DNA of 64,000 nt, taken from Alkalihalobacillus deserti. GTDB lineage: Bacteria > Bacillota > Bacilli > Bacillales > Bacillaceae_D. The position numbers and the translations under genes are program-made. Below are positions 33,690 to 42,670 of this stretch, piece by piece. Position 1 is the stretch's first letter; each line of letters starts with the position of its first letter. The notes under the pieces are model-generated. The model saw only the letters and a program-made list of their open reading frames with translations, did no database searches and had not been told where the DNA came from. The stretch covers positions 124,001 through 188,000 of the forward strand of contig NZ_JAJAFR010000003.1 in the NCBI RefSeq assembly GCF_020734105.1, read 5' to 3'.

Positions 33690-33923
33690 TTATTTCAACC
33701 TCCATTATGTTTTTCTCCTCGTTATCTTTTTACGAAGATTTAATACAGAAAAATGTATATTCTACTGGTATATTGTAAAACGGATTGCCAAACTTTTCAA
33801 CCAATTCATTTTATTTTTTATTTCTTCATGTTATTTATCTCCCGGATCTTGCATTTTCAGCCACCATTTTCTCTGGAATTTGATACAATAAAAGTATGAA
33901 TAAGGTTTGATAAGGGTGATTGT

Positions 33924-34979
33924 ATGAAAGCGAGACAAGCAATAACAGCAACCATTTTAGATGTCCTTAACGGAGAAAGGTCTATTTACGGTGCGTTTCA
34001 TTTATTAAAGGGGAAAAAATCTGCTCAAACCATTCAGGATGGTGCCTTTTTTGGATTAACCTCTTATTTTGGCTTGTTTCCAGAATTAACACGTACAGAT
34101 TTAGAAACCGATGTCCGTGAACTTATTGCAAACGGACAAGCTCAGCTCTTAGAACAAGACCGAATACGATTATCAGAGAACGGAAAAGTTGAATTAAAAC
34201 AATACCTTGATACCCACCCTTTCTTAAATGACTTACAAGGATGGCGTTATCATTCTTATACAGATGAAGTGTGGTTACGATTATGTTTATTCATACAAAC
34301 ATTAACGAATATTTCATTTGGCAATCATCGATTTTATCCGATCACTCATGAGATTCGCGTGCAAACTTGGGTCAGAAATCATATTCCTAATGAAAATAGA
34401 AGAGATTACCTTAACACAATCTATGATGAATTATATGATTTTCTGTCGTCATGCTTAGAGCAGCAAGCTCTAATTTTTGTCCATCAATTAAGTGGAAAAA
34501 CTCAAATAGGCCTGACACGTCTGCAGCTTTCTGAAAGACTTGGAGTGAGTCAGGAAGAAGTAAAGCTTTGCCATATTTCGACGATACACCGACTCATTAA
34601 TGAATTAGAAACGAAGCACAACCGGTATACCTATTTGTCTGCTTTTACAAAGGATTTCAAAAGAGAGTATGTTCTTACAGAATCAGCCAGACAATCGTTT
34701 CGTTTGCTCGAAGAAGGGAATACACTTGATTCCATCTGCCAAATACGCCAATTGAAAAAAAGTACGATAGAAGATCACATGGTAGAAATCGCTATTCAAC
34801 ATCCTCATTTCCCAATAAGATCTTTTGTTTCTGAAGATGTAGAAAAATCAATCCTCACTTGGTCAGAAACGTTACAAACAAGTCGATTACGAGATTTGAA
34901 AGAAAAAATAGAAAAAGAAGTTAGTTATTTTATGATACGGTTAGTACTTGCAAGAAAGAAGGTGAATGATGAAACTTGA
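33924..34979 (+). CDS. ypbB: YpbB, RecQ-associated helix-turn-helix protein
   Basis: 351 residues, soluble. The C-terminal 90 residues contain a helicase-associated helix-turn-helix ([20 protein letters not shown], then [10 protein letters not shown]), the kind found at the C-terminus of long RecQ proteins. The N-terminal part ([20 protein letters not shown]) is specific to YpbB. It is encoded directly upstream of, and overlapping, recQ, so it may act as a separate accessory module of the helicase. ATG 33924 after AGGGTGAT. Function not established. Confidence 0.9.
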   Translation: MKARQAITATILDVLNGERSIYGAFHLLKGKKSAQTIQDGAFFGLTSYFGLFPELTRTDLETDVRELIANGQAQLLEQDRIRLSENGKVELKQYLDTHPFLNDLQGWRYHSYTDEVWLRLCLFIQTLTNISFGNHRFYPITHEIRVQTWVRNHIPNENRRDYLNTIYDELYDFLSSCLEQQALIFVHQLSGKTQIGLTRLQLSERLGVSQEEVKLCHISTIHRLINELETKHNRYTYLSAFTKDFKREYVLTESARQSFRLLEEGNTLDSICQIRQLKKSTIEDHMVEIAIQHPHFPIRSFVSEDVEKSILTWSETLQTSRLRDLKEKIEKEVSYFMIRLVLARKKVNDET

Positions 34980-36498
34980 ACAAGAGCTAGAGAGATATTT
35001 TGGTTACGCAACTTTTCGAGATGGTCAAAAAGAGATTGTTTCATCGTTGCTTCAAAAAAAAGATGTTGTTGCTATGCTTCCTACAGGTACGGGAAAGTCG
35101 ATTTGTTACCAGCTACCCGCTCTTTTATCTGAGGGGGTAACGATTGTGATATCTCCGCTTCTTTCATTAATGGAAGATCAGGTGCAACAGCTTCGAAGTG
35201 AGGGAATTAAATCTGTTGTAGCTTTAAATAGCTTTATGAAAAAAGAAGAAAGGGAATTTGTTTTACAAAACTTGCATGTGTATAAATTAATTTATTTATC
35301 ACCTGAGATGTTACAAGCATTTTTTGTTCGAAAACAACTATCTAGAATGAAAATTTCTTTTTTTGTAGTAGATGAAGCCCATTGTATTTCGCAATGGGGG
35401 CCCGATTTTAGACCTGATTATCTTAGACTGGGAGCGGTAAAAGAATTACTTGGTCATCCAACTTGCCTAGCCATTACAGCAACGGCTACCAAGGTGGTTC
35501 AAAAAGATATTAGTAGTCAGTTAATGCTTGAATCTCCTACTTCCATCATTTATTCGGTCGATCGTCCAGAGATTTCCTATCGTGTAGAATCTTGTCCTAC
35601 CACACAAGATAAAGTAGAGAGAATAAAGGATCTAGTTAAAATATTACAAGGACCAGGAATGATTTATTTTTCAAGTCGAATGTGGGCAGAAAATATTTCT
35701 CATCTTCTTAAGCAAGCTAGAATCGGTCGAGTTGCTTATTATCATGGAGGATTATCAACAGAAGATCGGTTGCTTATCCAACAGCAATTTATGAATGGTC
35801 AAATAGATATTATTTGTTGTACGAGTGCTTTTGGTATGGGAATTAACAAGAAAAACATACGTTTTGTCATTCATTTTCATTATCCTGTTGATATCGAATC
35901 CTATGTTCAAGAAGTTGGGAGAGCGGCAAGAGATGGCGACCCTAGCGAGGCCATTTTGCTTTATTGTGAAGAAGATCGTGGATTGGTTAATCTGCTAATA
36001 GAAAGAGAGCAGCTAACAGATGACCAGTTACAACAAATATTACATGCCATACAAAAAATTGAGCGTTTGGATAACAAAGCAGTAAAAGAACTTATCGCTC
36101 AATTTTGGATTCAAGAAATCACTTGGAGAAAACTTTGTTTTCAACTTGAATCGAGAGGAATTTTGAAAAATGAGCGGATTCATCCTTTCTCAATTGATTC
36201 AGTTTTTACGAGTATACGTCAGGAAGAGCAAGAAAGGATGCAGGTTAAGAGGTTGAAATTAGAGACTTTTTTAAGATGGATTCGTTCAAATACTTGCAGG
36301 AGAGAAAAACTCCTATCTTATTTTGGTGACAAATTAAAGCATCACCCCAATGAATGTTGTGACAATTGCGGAGCTACGCTGACAAAAGCAAAAATGGATT
36401 CTAATATAATTGGCACAGGGACTATACATCCTTGGAGGGAAACGTTAGTAAAGCTTTTTGGACAGAGTGAGTCGGAGAACTATGAAAAAACAACGTGA
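34966..36498 (+). CDS. recQ: ATP-dependent DNA helicase RecQ (short form)
   Basis: 510 residues. SF2 helicase motifs in order: [17 protein letters not shown] (I), [12 protein letters not shown] (Ia), [17 protein letters not shown] (II and the RecQ aromatic loop), AITATAT (III), IYFSSR (IV), [11 protein letters not shown] (V), [10 protein letters not shown] (VI). The RecQ zinc-binding motif is in [11 protein letters not shown] and CCDNCGATL. There is no HRDC domain, as in B. subtilis RecQ/YpbC rather than RecS. It overlaps ypbB by 14 bases and ypbD by 17, so the three are one translationally linked unit. Confidence 0.94.
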   Translation: MMKLEQELERYFGYATFRDGQKEIVSSLLQKKDVVAMLPTGTGKSICYQLPALLSEGVTIVISPLLSLMEDQVQQLRSEGIKSVVALNSFMKKEEREFVLQNLHVYKLIYLSPEMLQAFFVRKQLSRMKISFFVVDEAHCISQWGPDFRPDYLRLGAVKELLGHPTCLAITATATKVVQKDISSQLMLESPTSIIYSVDRPEISYRVESCPTTQDKVERIKDLVKILQGPGMIYFSSRMWAENISHLLKQARIGRVAYYHGGLSTEDRLLIQQQFMNGQIDIICCTSAFGMGINKKNIRFVIHFHYPVDIESYVQEVGRAARDGDPSEAILLYCEEDRGLVNLLIEREQLTDDQLQQILHAIQKIERLDNKAVKELIAQFWIQEITWRKLCFQLESRGILKNERIHPFSIDSVFTSIRQEEQERMQVKRLKLETFLRWIRSNTCRREKLLSYFGDKLKHHPNECCDNCGATLTKAKMDSNIIGTGTIHPWRETLVKLFGQSESENYEKTT

Positions 36499-37087
36499 CA
36501 TCATAGTTGGTTTAACAGATAAAGAATTAGTGTTAAATGTCTACTTAACACAAGCAATCATTTTTGGAATTGCTTGTGTAGCAGGATTTTTTGTTTTTGA
36601 TCAATGGAATGATTTCAGTCAATTGTTTGAAGTGAATGTAAAATTCCTTTTAATAGGGGGTAGTGTTGCTCTTGCTATTGTTGCTTTTGATCTCATTTTT
36701 GAGCGACTTATGCCTAAGAAGTGGCTAGATGATGGGGGAATTAATGAAAGAGTATTTCGTACCCTTTCTATTCCTCAATTATTCCTTCTTTGTGTGGTTG
36801 TAGCTTTTGCTGAAGAATTAATGTTTCGAGCTGTTCTACAAACAGCATTTGGATTAGTTATTGCAAGTCTTATTTTTGCTCTTATTCATATTCGGTATCT
36901 AAATAAACCTGTTTTATTTTTAAATGTGTGTCTTGCAAGCTTTATCCTAGGAGCCTTATTTCATTGGACGGGATTAATCAGCGTTACAATCTGTACCCAT
37001 TTTCTTGTTGATTTTCTGTTAGGGGTCATCATCAGAAATAGATACCAGAAAAAAACGGAAATAGAGGAAGGAGTGTTGAAAACATGA
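36482..37087 (+). CDS. ypbD: CPBP-family intramembrane glutamic endopeptidase-like protein YpbD
   Basis: 201 residues with about five to six membrane helices. The CPBP (Abi) motifs are visible: [12 protein letters not shown] (EExxxR) near residue 113, FALIHIRYL (conserved His) and [10 protein letters not shown] (His/Asn-type end motif). These proteins are Rce1-like membrane proteases or bacteriocin self-immunity proteins; substrate unknown. ATG 36482, behind GTCGGAG, lies inside the recQ end. It overlaps ypbE by four bases. Confidence 0.88.
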   Translation: MKKQRDIIVGLTDKELVLNVYLTQAIIFGIACVAGFFVFDQWNDFSQLFEVNVKFLLIGGSVALAIVAFDLIFERLMPKKWLDDGGINERVFRTLSIPQLFLLCVVVAFAEELMFRAVLQTAFGLVIASLIFALIHIRYLNKPVLFLNVCLASFILGALFHWTGLISVTICTHFLVDFLLGVIIRNRYQKKTEIEEGVLKT

Positions 37088-37326
37088 CAGGTACAAAAGG
37101 ACAAGATCAAGCGAAGCAATTACGTGAAAAGATGGAAGTTTATCAAGAAAATAAAAACGCTGAACAAACGATACACTCAATGCCTTCACGTAGTCGGGTT
37201 CATAAGAAAAGAACAAAATCTAAGAATAGAAAGTTCAAACTATCATTTCCTTTAATTCGCTTGCTATTAGTACTCTTCCTTGCTCTTACCGTCGCCGCCA
37301 TTACTTATCCATACTGGAACCGTTAA
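37084..37326 (+). CDS. ypbE: YpbE-like protein lacking the LysM domain
   Basis: 80 residues: polar N-terminus (KQLREKMEVYQENKNAEQT), a strongly basic stretch (RVHKKRTKSKNRKFK) and one membrane helix (about 55-76), then stop after YPYWNR. It has the position and the N-terminal layout of YpbE, but the B. subtilis protein is, as I recall, near 240 residues with an outside LysM domain, which is missing here. The stop codon is followed at once by the 123-bp tandem repeat, so the gene may have been cut short by repeat insertion. ATG overlaps the ypbD stop (ATGA-type). Confidence 0.7.
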   Translation: MTGTKGQDQAKQLREKMEVYQENKNAEQTIHSMPSRSRVHKKRTKSKNRKFKLSFPLIRLLLVLFLALTVAAITYPYWNR

Positions 37327-37335
37327 AGATGGTAT

Positions 37336-37604
37336 TGAAAAAGGTCGGTCTTACCTTTTTCAAATACCATCGAAGCAATGAGTGAAGCGCTGCCTGGTTT
37401 AAAGCTTTCTGAGTGGGTTTCTCAGAAAGCGAGCAGCAGAGAAGCCATTGCAACTTAATGAAAAAGGTCGGTCTTTACCTTTTTCAATACCATCGAAGCA
37501 ATGAGTGAAGCGCTGCCTGGTTTAAAGCTTTCCGAGTGGGTTTTTCAGAAAGCGAGCAGCAGAGAAGCCATTGCAACAATAAAAAAAGGTCGGTCTTCTA
37601 CCCT
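37336..37604. repeat. Tandem 123-bp structured repeat, 2.2 copies
   Basis: Unit 1 covers 37336-37458, unit 2 37459-37581, and a truncated third starts at 37582 and fades after about 23 bases. Units 1 and 2 differ at only a handful of positions. Each unit opens with a TGAAAAAGGT/ACCTTTTTCA hairpin and contains a nested fold: CAATG...CATTG outside, GCTGC...GCAGC, and a terminal stem GCTTTCTGAG/CTCAGAAAGC. In unit 1 the first hairpin is extended by GATGGTATT/AATACCATC. No T-run follows and no open frame is kept. It lies directly after the short ypbE. A relative of the first hairpin is at 30682. Confidence 0.85.
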
Positions 37605-37670
37605 TTAAATGCTTCTATTTATTCTAAAACATGTCCTACCTTCATAAATTGAAAAATGGGGAGGTGCATG

Positions 37671-38123
37671 ATGAAGCCATTTAAAGAGTGGAATTTGAAA
37701 TCAAATTATGGACCTGAAGTCGTAAAAATCATGTTAGAGGAGCTTGTTGATAGAAAGAATAAAGTTGAAAAAATGGAAAAAGCGAAAATCCGTTGGTCTC
37801 TATTTTTAATGTTTTGTGCAGCCATCTTTTGCTTATTCGGCTATCAAACATTTCAACAGACTAATTTGAATTCAAACATATTGAGCACATTGATTGAACA
37901 GCCCATTATCCTCATGCTTATGCTCCTGTTATCGGTAGGGTTTATTCAATTGCATTTTTTTGGGAAAAAGGAAAAAAAGGCTGAAAAGGAATTTGATGAA
38001 TTGCGTGAAGAAATTATTACTAGAAGTCCAGAATTCTGGGAGAGGGATGTTACTTGGGAATTAAGGGAAACGGTTTATTCATACATGAAGAAAGAACATG
38101 ATATTAATTTATATCATAAATGA
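37671..38123 (+). CDS. ypbF: YpbF-like membrane protein (DUF2663)
   Basis: 150 residues: N-terminal helical region (VKIMLEELVDRKNKVEKMEK), two membrane helices (about 42-58 and 77-96), and a charged C-terminus with KKEKKAEKEFDELREEIITR and SPEFWERDVTWELRETVYSY. Its position after recQ-ypbD-ypbE matches YpbF. Function unknown. Start ATG 37671 is six bases from GGGAGG; ATG 37668 is an alternative. It is separated from ypbE by the tandem repeats, so it probably needs its own promoter. Confidence 0.82.
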   Translation: MKPFKEWNLKSNYGPEVVKIMLEELVDRKNKVEKMEKAKIRWSLFLMFCAAIFCLFGYQTFQQTNLNSNILSTLIEQPIILMLMLLLSVGFIQLHFFGKKEKKAEKEFDELREEIITRSPEFWERDVTWELRETVYSYMKKEHDINLYHK

Positions 38124-38127
38124 AAAT

Positions 38128-38153
38128 AAACGACCTTGGATGAAGGTCGTTTT
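38128..38153. terminator. Bidirectional terminator after ypbF
   Basis: AAACGACCTT (about 38128-38137) and AAGGTCGTTT (38143-38152) around GGATG, with flanking A and T residues. It lies between convergent ypbF and the small minus-strand gene. Confidence 0.85.
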
Positions 38154-38168
38154 AAATAGTGTTTGAAT

Positions 38169-38402
38169 TTAAAATCGACAAGGAGAAGATAATGAGGGTT
38201 GACCGAAAAACAAAAAAGTAGAACGACAATACTCGTCACCGCGTATGTGTATATGCTGTTCATCGAAATCATGAATGGCACCAAAGGCAATAGTTTTCCC
38301 CTTTTTCGAACAGAACACTTCAATAGGAAGTCCGAGGCGATGATTAAAATCAAGGTCTTCGTTCGTAATGAGCGATTTGTCGGTTAGTTTAGTTAAGATC
38401 AA
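38169..38402 (-). CDS. Hypothetical small protein
   Basis: 77 residues, TTG start at 38402 behind GGGAG at nine bases. The sequence has an alternating beta-like pattern (LPIEVFCSKKGKTIAFGAIH, EQHIHIRGDEYCR) that resembles small Sm/SH3-like barrel proteins of bacilli, but I cannot name a family. The C-terminus is SLSSPCRF. It is convergent with ypbF and shares its terminator. An overlapping minus frame extending to 38114 is not favoured, because it has no ribosome site. Confidence 0.5.
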   Translation of the reverse strand: MILTKLTDKSLITNEDLDFNHRLGLPIEVFCSKKGKTIAFGAIHDFDEQHIHIRGDEYCRSTFLFFGQPSLSSPCRF

Positions 38403-38711
38403 AGCATATCACTCCCGATTTTTTTGGTTATGAAAGCGTTTCCTTTTTGCTATTAATTTCAGTATACCTCCAATTACCTAAATTTTCAATTTATTTGTTG
38501 TTTTTTCTAACAATGATTTTGTGAATTTTTTCATTGAATTGTAAAAGCATTTATACAAGTAAAATACATGTGAGACAGAGAAAACAAGAACCGAAAAATT
38601 CTCAATTTTGTCACATAGTTTTTTGCGCACAGTTTATTCCTATGCTACTATTTTTATAGTGTAAATGTGACTAAATGAAAAATGCTTTTTGATAAAAAGG
38701 AGTGGATGTTG
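38403..38711. other. AT-rich divergent promoter region
   Basis: No gene. A possible vegetative promoter for the small downstream gene is TTGCGC (about 38621-38626), 17 bases, TACTAT (about 38644-38649). Confidence 0.35.
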
Positions 38712-38819
38712 ATGACAGCAGTACAATTAGTAGCAATTCTTAGTATTGGTTTTATGGCAATGATTTTAGCTGTTGCAATGGCAATCTATATGTTAAAAGT
38801 AGCAGAGCATTCAGAGTAA
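38712..38819 (+). CDS. Single-pass membrane micropeptide, 35 residues
   Basis: ATG 38712 with AAAAGGAG nine bases upstream opens a 35-residue frame that is almost entirely one membrane helix (VAILSIGFMAMILAVAMAIY) with a short polar C-terminus (KVAEHSE). It has a candidate promoter upstream and a strong terminator downstream, so it forms its own transcription unit. Below the usual gene-calling length. I do not recognise it; such peptides often regulate membrane enzymes or transporters. Confidence 0.6.
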   Translation: MTAVQLVAILSIGFMAMILAVAMAIYMLKVAEHSE

Positions 38820-38846
38820 AAGATATGAGAGAATGATTATAACGAT

Positions 38847-38903
38847 AAAAGGATGACTTTGGGGGTTTGACAGATGGGTGAATCTCTTTGGTCATCCTTT
38901 TTG
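38847..38903 (+). terminator. Terminator of the micropeptide gene
   Basis: AAAAGGATGAC (38847-38857) pairs with GTCATCCTTTT (38891-38901) across a 33-base loop, followed by further T. The large loop is unusual but the stem is perfect. Confidence 0.7.
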
Positions 38904-38984
38904 CTATGTGATTTCTGAACACTGCGCATTACCTATTTTCTTTTCTACATACGAAGGGTACAATAGAAGTAGGAGGGATGTCCG

Positions 38985-40199
38985 GTGGTTGATACGTTAT
39001 TAACTAGATTGGAAGAGTTGTTCCCAGAAATGGTGGAGCTTAGGCGCTTGCTTCATTCTGAACCAGAGTTGTCGTTTCAGGAAGTGAAGACCCCAAAACT
39101 AATTGCAGACTACCTTGAACGATTAGGTGTTGAAGTAAAACGAAATATTGGTGGTCGTGGTGTAGTTGGCTACATAAAAGGAAGTAAACCTGGGAAAACA
39201 GTTGCACTTAGAGCAGATTTTGATGCGTTGCCGATTGAAGAAGAAACAGGTCTACCATTCGCATCAAAAAATCCTGGTGTGATGCACGCCTGTGGACATG
39301 ATGGTCATACAGCTACTTTACTTGTATTAGCTAAGGTTTTAATGGAGTATCAGGACCAATTATCTGGCACGGTTGTACTCATACATCAATTTGCGGAAGA
39401 ACTTGCTCCAGGTGGGGCAATTGAAATGATAAAAGATGGTTGCTTAGATGGAGTTGATACCATATACGGAACACATCTGTGGTCTACGATGCCGCTTGGA
39501 TCTATTGGGTATTGTCAAGGTCCGATTATGGCTGCTGCTGATCGTTTTGAACTCGTCATTTATGGACGTGGAGGACATGGGGCTATTCCACATGAAACCG
39601 TTGATTCCATTGCAGTCGCATCCAGTGTCGTGACGCAACTGCAACAAATAGTAAGTCGAAATATTAATCCATTGAAATCAGCAGTTGTGAGTGTGGGTTC
39701 TTTCCATGCTGGAGGAGCGTTCAATGTCATTGCAGATTCGGCTGAAATCGTAGGAACGGTTCGAACGTTTGATCCAGTTGTTCAAGAACTAATCATTCAA
39801 CGGATTGAACAAATCACAAAAGGAATTTGTGAGGCAATGGGTGCAACGTATTCATTCGACTATAAAAAAGGTTATCCAGCTGTGGTAAATGATTCTTTCG
39901 AAACTGATTGTTTTATTAAAGTGGCGAAATCCATTCAAAGAGATGCGTTTGTACATGAAATGGAACCGGTAATGGGTGGAGAAGATTTCGCCTACTATTT
40001 GCAACATGTTCCTGGCACTTTCTTTTTTACAGGTGCTGGAAATCAAGAAGAAGGCATCGTTTATCCGCATCATCACCCGAAATTTGATTTTGATGAAAAA
40101 GCAATGTTAATCGCAGCGAAATGTTTGGGAAAAGCAGCTATTGATTTTCTTGAGAGAAGTGAAATATCTAAAGTAGAAGAAAATGAACAGTCGAGATAG
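38985..40199 (+). CDS. M20-family amidohydrolase (N-acyl-amino acid/hippurate hydrolase-like)
   Basis: 404 residues. Metal-binding motifs of M20D peptidases: HSEPELSFQE at the start, RADFDALPIEEETG, MHACGHDGHTATLL, HQFAEELAPGGA, the dimerisation-domain GRGGHGAIPHETVD, and the late PVMGGEDFAYY. It hydrolyses N-acyl or amide bonds of amino-acid conjugates; the exact substrate cannot be read. GTG 38985 with AGGAGG eight bases upstream. Monocistronic with its own terminator. Confidence 0.88.
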   Translation: MVDTLLTRLEELFPEMVELRRLLHSEPELSFQEVKTPKLIADYLERLGVEVKRNIGGRGVVGYIKGSKPGKTVALRADFDALPIEEETGLPFASKNPGVMHACGHDGHTATLLVLAKVLMEYQDQLSGTVVLIHQFAEELAPGGAIEMIKDGCLDGVDTIYGTHLWSTMPLGSIGYCQGPIMAAADRFELVIYGRGGHGAIPHETVDSIAVASSVVTQLQQIVSRNINPLKSAVVSVGSFHAGGAFNVIADSAEIVGTVRTFDPVVQELIIQRIEQITKGICEAMGATYSFDYKKGYPAVVNDSFETDCFIKVAKSIQRDAFVHEMEPVMGGEDFAYYLQHVPGTFFFTGAGNQEEGIVYPHHHPKFDFDEKAMLIAAKCLGKAAIDFLERSEISKVEENEQSR

Positions 40200-40255
40200 T
40201 TCATGATTTTACTATGAGTAGTAAAAGCCATAATAAAATAACATAAGATATATAG

Positions 40256-40292
40256 GGCTCAAATCTGCTTATTTGCGATTTGGGTCTTTTTT
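40256..40292 (+). terminator. Terminator of the amidohydrolase gene
   Basis: CTCAAATC (40258-40265) pairs with GATTTGGG (40277-40284) with one U-G pair, followed by TCTTTTTT. Confidence 0.8.
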
Positions 40293-40358
40293 CAATCGAA
40301 AGTTGGACTTGTCTTAAATAAGTTACATATAATTTAGTGATCAAGGAGGTGAATAAAG

Positions 40359-40742
40359 TTGTCATACTGGGTTTATAAAAGAGTCCTACTTTTACTTATT
40401 GCGTATGGGGGGATATTATTTTCTGTTTCGATGCTTCCTAATCCGTCTCCTTGGTCGATCTCTTCATTCATTGGCGAAGTGTTGTTTTCTCCTCTGAAAT
40501 TATTAATAGCTGTCCTCTTATTTGTTATTGGTTTTCTTTGTTACTCTTTAGTCGTTAGAGATATAGTGAAAATATGGAGTCCACGTTTTTATAATCTTTC
40601 ATTAAGAACACCTAGGTTATTGCTTGCTTTTACTGCCATACTGTCATGGGTACATTTACTTTCAAAAGTGGGTATGCTAGCTTGGATAGGTTTAGTGTTG
40701 GCACTTTGGTATGGTATTATGGATGTGAATCTAGAGAAATAG
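40359..40742 (+). CDS. Hypothetical four-helix membrane protein
   Basis: 127 residues with about four hydrophobic segments (9-25, 43-65, 85-100, 103-118), few charged residues outside the loops. TTG 40359 has an excellent AAGGAGG site. Not recognised; it lies just upstream of and codirectional with the ypbG-like phosphoesterase, 36 bases apart, suggesting an operon. Confidence 0.6.
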   Translation: MSYWVYKRVLLLLIAYGGILFSVSMLPNPSPWSISSFIGEVLFSPLKLLIAVLLFVIGFLCYSLVVRDIVKIWSPRFYNLSLRTPRLLLAFTAILSWVHLLSKVGMLAWIGLVLALWYGIMDVNLEK

Positions 40743-40778
40743 AATAGTTCGTTTATTGAATGATAAGGGGAGTATCAA

Positions 40779-41540
40779 ATGAGTTTCATAATTGCTGGGG
40801 GGTTAATTGTAGTAGTTTTCACCCTTTTTATGTATGTTGAGTCTAAGCGTAACCGTTTAAGAGAACTGACTTTAACCTATAAGACTTTGCCGACTGCATT
40901 TAATGGCTATCGTCTTTTTTTTATTAGCGATATACATAGAAGAACGATCTCGAACAAAGTGTTGGAGAAGGTAAAAAACAACGTAAACTTTATTATCATT
41001 GGAGGAGATTTATGTGAAAAAGGAGTACCACTTCACCGAATTGAAGCCAATATCAAAAAACTATCAAAGTTAGCTCCGTGTGTTTTTGTTTGGGGAAATA
41101 ATGATCACGAAGTGGGTACTGAACATCTTAAGATCATCCTAAAAAAATATAGTGTAATTGAGCTTGTTAATACAAAAAAAGTAATTGAGGTAAAACAGGA
41201 ACAACTTATTTTAGTAGGAATAGATGACTTAGAATCAGCTAGTGACTCCTTTCGTAGCATGGAAGTATCGATGGATTCATTTTCCATTTTAATTTGTCAT
41301 TATCCAGAAATAGCTGCTAAGCTACCTTCTAAGTATCCTTTTCCTCTAGTGTTAAGTGGACATACTCATGGTGGACAAATAAGGCTATTTGGGCTAGGAA
41401 TAGCTCGTAAAGGTGGCCTCTACCGTTATGCTCAATTCGATCTCTTAATAAGTAATGGATATGGAACAACAGGTTTGCCTTTAAGACTGGGTGCTCCAGC
41501 TGAAACACATCTTATTACTCTAACTCAAAGTAATATCTAA
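40779..41540 (+). CDS. ypbG: YpbG-like membrane-anchored metallophosphoesterase
   Basis: 253 residues. One N-terminal membrane helix (2-20) and a calcineurin-like phosphoesterase domain with the five motifs: FISDIHR (D-x-H), IIGGDLCEKG (GD), VWGNNDHE (GNxxH-type), LICHYPE (H) and LSGHTHGGQI (GHxH). It is expected to hydrolyse phosphoester bonds at the inner or outer membrane face; substrate unknown. Position between the recQ region and mecB matches ypbG in B. subtilis. Confidence 0.85.
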   Translation: MSFIIAGGLIVVVFTLFMYVESKRNRLRELTLTYKTLPTAFNGYRLFFISDIHRRTISNKVLEKVKNNVNFIIIGGDLCEKGVPLHRIEANIKKLSKLAPCVFVWGNNDHEVGTEHLKIILKKYSVIELVNTKKVIEVKQEQLILVGIDDLESASDSFRSMEVSMDSFSILICHYPEIAAKLPSKYPFPLVLSGHTHGGQIRLFGLGIARKGGLYRYAQFDLLISNGYGTTGLPLRLGAPAETHLITLTQSNI

Positions 41541-41652
41541 AAAAAGGTTGTACAAAGTTTACACAATTAATGTGATTGGATATACTCGTTATACTAAGTT
41601 TAGAAAAAATATGGGTGTTTTTGGTTTTGTGATTGTATGGGAGGAAGGGAAT

Positions 41653-42552
41653 ATGGCTTCAAAAGAAGGGAAATATAATATAAAGGCAATCTCGACAATG
41701 CTTGGCATACAAGCCGGGACACTGCGAGCTTGGGAACGACGTTATCAAATCATAGAACCGGTTCGTAATAAAGCTGGACATAGATTGTATTCAGATGATC
41801 ATGTAGCTATTTTAAGATGGCTATTAGAAAAGGTCAATAAAGGTTTTACAATTGGACAAGCTGTTGATTTATTTGAACAAGGAACGATTTCGTTAGAACA
41901 GGAAGATAAACAGCATGAAGATTATTCTGTACAATTGTCTGAAGAACTATTAGAAGCTCTATTGTCATTTCAAGAAAATAAAGCAAATCAATTGATGAAT
42001 CAAGCATTTTGTTTGTTTAGTATTGATAAAGTTACCATTGATATTTTGGGAACTTTACTTGTGAAGGTGGGGTATATGTGGGAGCGGAATCAAATTTCTG
42101 TAGCTCACGAGCATTTTGTCACCTCTTTTTTACGAACTAAAATTGGAACGATCTTTCATGGGTTACAAATAGATGGGCTTATGCCAAAAGTAGTGGCAGT
42201 ATGTGGTCCTCATGAAACTCATGAATTGGGATTATTAATTTTCACTCTTTTTTTACGAAGAAAAGGTTTTGAGGTCATTTATTTGGGTGCTGGGATTCCA
42301 GAAACGGATCTTGACCAAGTGATTCAAGAAGTCAATGCAGATATGTTTTTTACGTCCTGTACGATGGATCAAAACCTTGAGGCTTCCTTACAGCTTTTAG
42401 ACCATCTACGAGCACATTTCCCTGATCTTCAGATTGGGGCAGGTGGTTTTGCTTTTGATCGTCTCAATGAGGACAAATCAGCTACATATAGTGAATTTCT
42501 CGTAGGGAAGACCAAAGGAGCCTGGGAGAATTGGCTAACAAAGAACCTATAA
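41653..42552 (+). CDS. MerR-family regulator with B12-binding domain (CarH/LitR-like)
   Basis: 299 residues. N-terminal MerR winged helix (YNIKAISTMLGIQAGTLRAW, then ERRYQIIEPVR). The middle four-helix domain carries Trp143 followed at the CarH spacing by Glu153-His154 (W-x9-EH; WERNQISVAHEH). The C-terminal Rossmann domain has ETHELG (188-193), a variant of the E/DxHxxG motif whose His190 would be the lower cobalt ligand. CarH/LitR proteins bind adenosylcobalamin in the dark, repress their targets and fall apart in light. The residue after Trp143 is Glu, where Thermus CarH has, as I recall, the upper-ligand His. ATG 41653 follows GGGAGGAAGGG. Monocistronic. Confidence 0.85.
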   Translation: MASKEGKYNIKAISTMLGIQAGTLRAWERRYQIIEPVRNKAGHRLYSDDHVAILRWLLEKVNKGFTIGQAVDLFEQGTISLEQEDKQHEDYSVQLSEELLEALLSFQENKANQLMNQAFCLFSIDKVTIDILGTLLVKVGYMWERNQISVAHEHFVTSFLRTKIGTIFHGLQIDGLMPKVVAVCGPHETHELGLLIFTLFLRRKGFEVIYLGAGIPETDLDQVIQEVNADMFFTSCTMDQNLEASLQLLDHLRAHFPDLQIGAGGFAFDRLNEDKSATYSEFLVGKTKGAWENWLTKNL

Positions 42553-42670
42553 TCTAAAATTCTAGTCTTGTGTATCGAACCTTCTTTTCTGTCCTTTCAT
42601 ACTGTATAGTAAACGGTTAATGAAGGACCTAGAAATTAATGATGGACGTTCGTAATAAGGAGGGTTTTAA

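Noticed and set aside
37336..37604. CRISPR-like array
   Set aside because: The repeats are directly adjacent 123-bp units with no unique spacers and no cas genes nearby.
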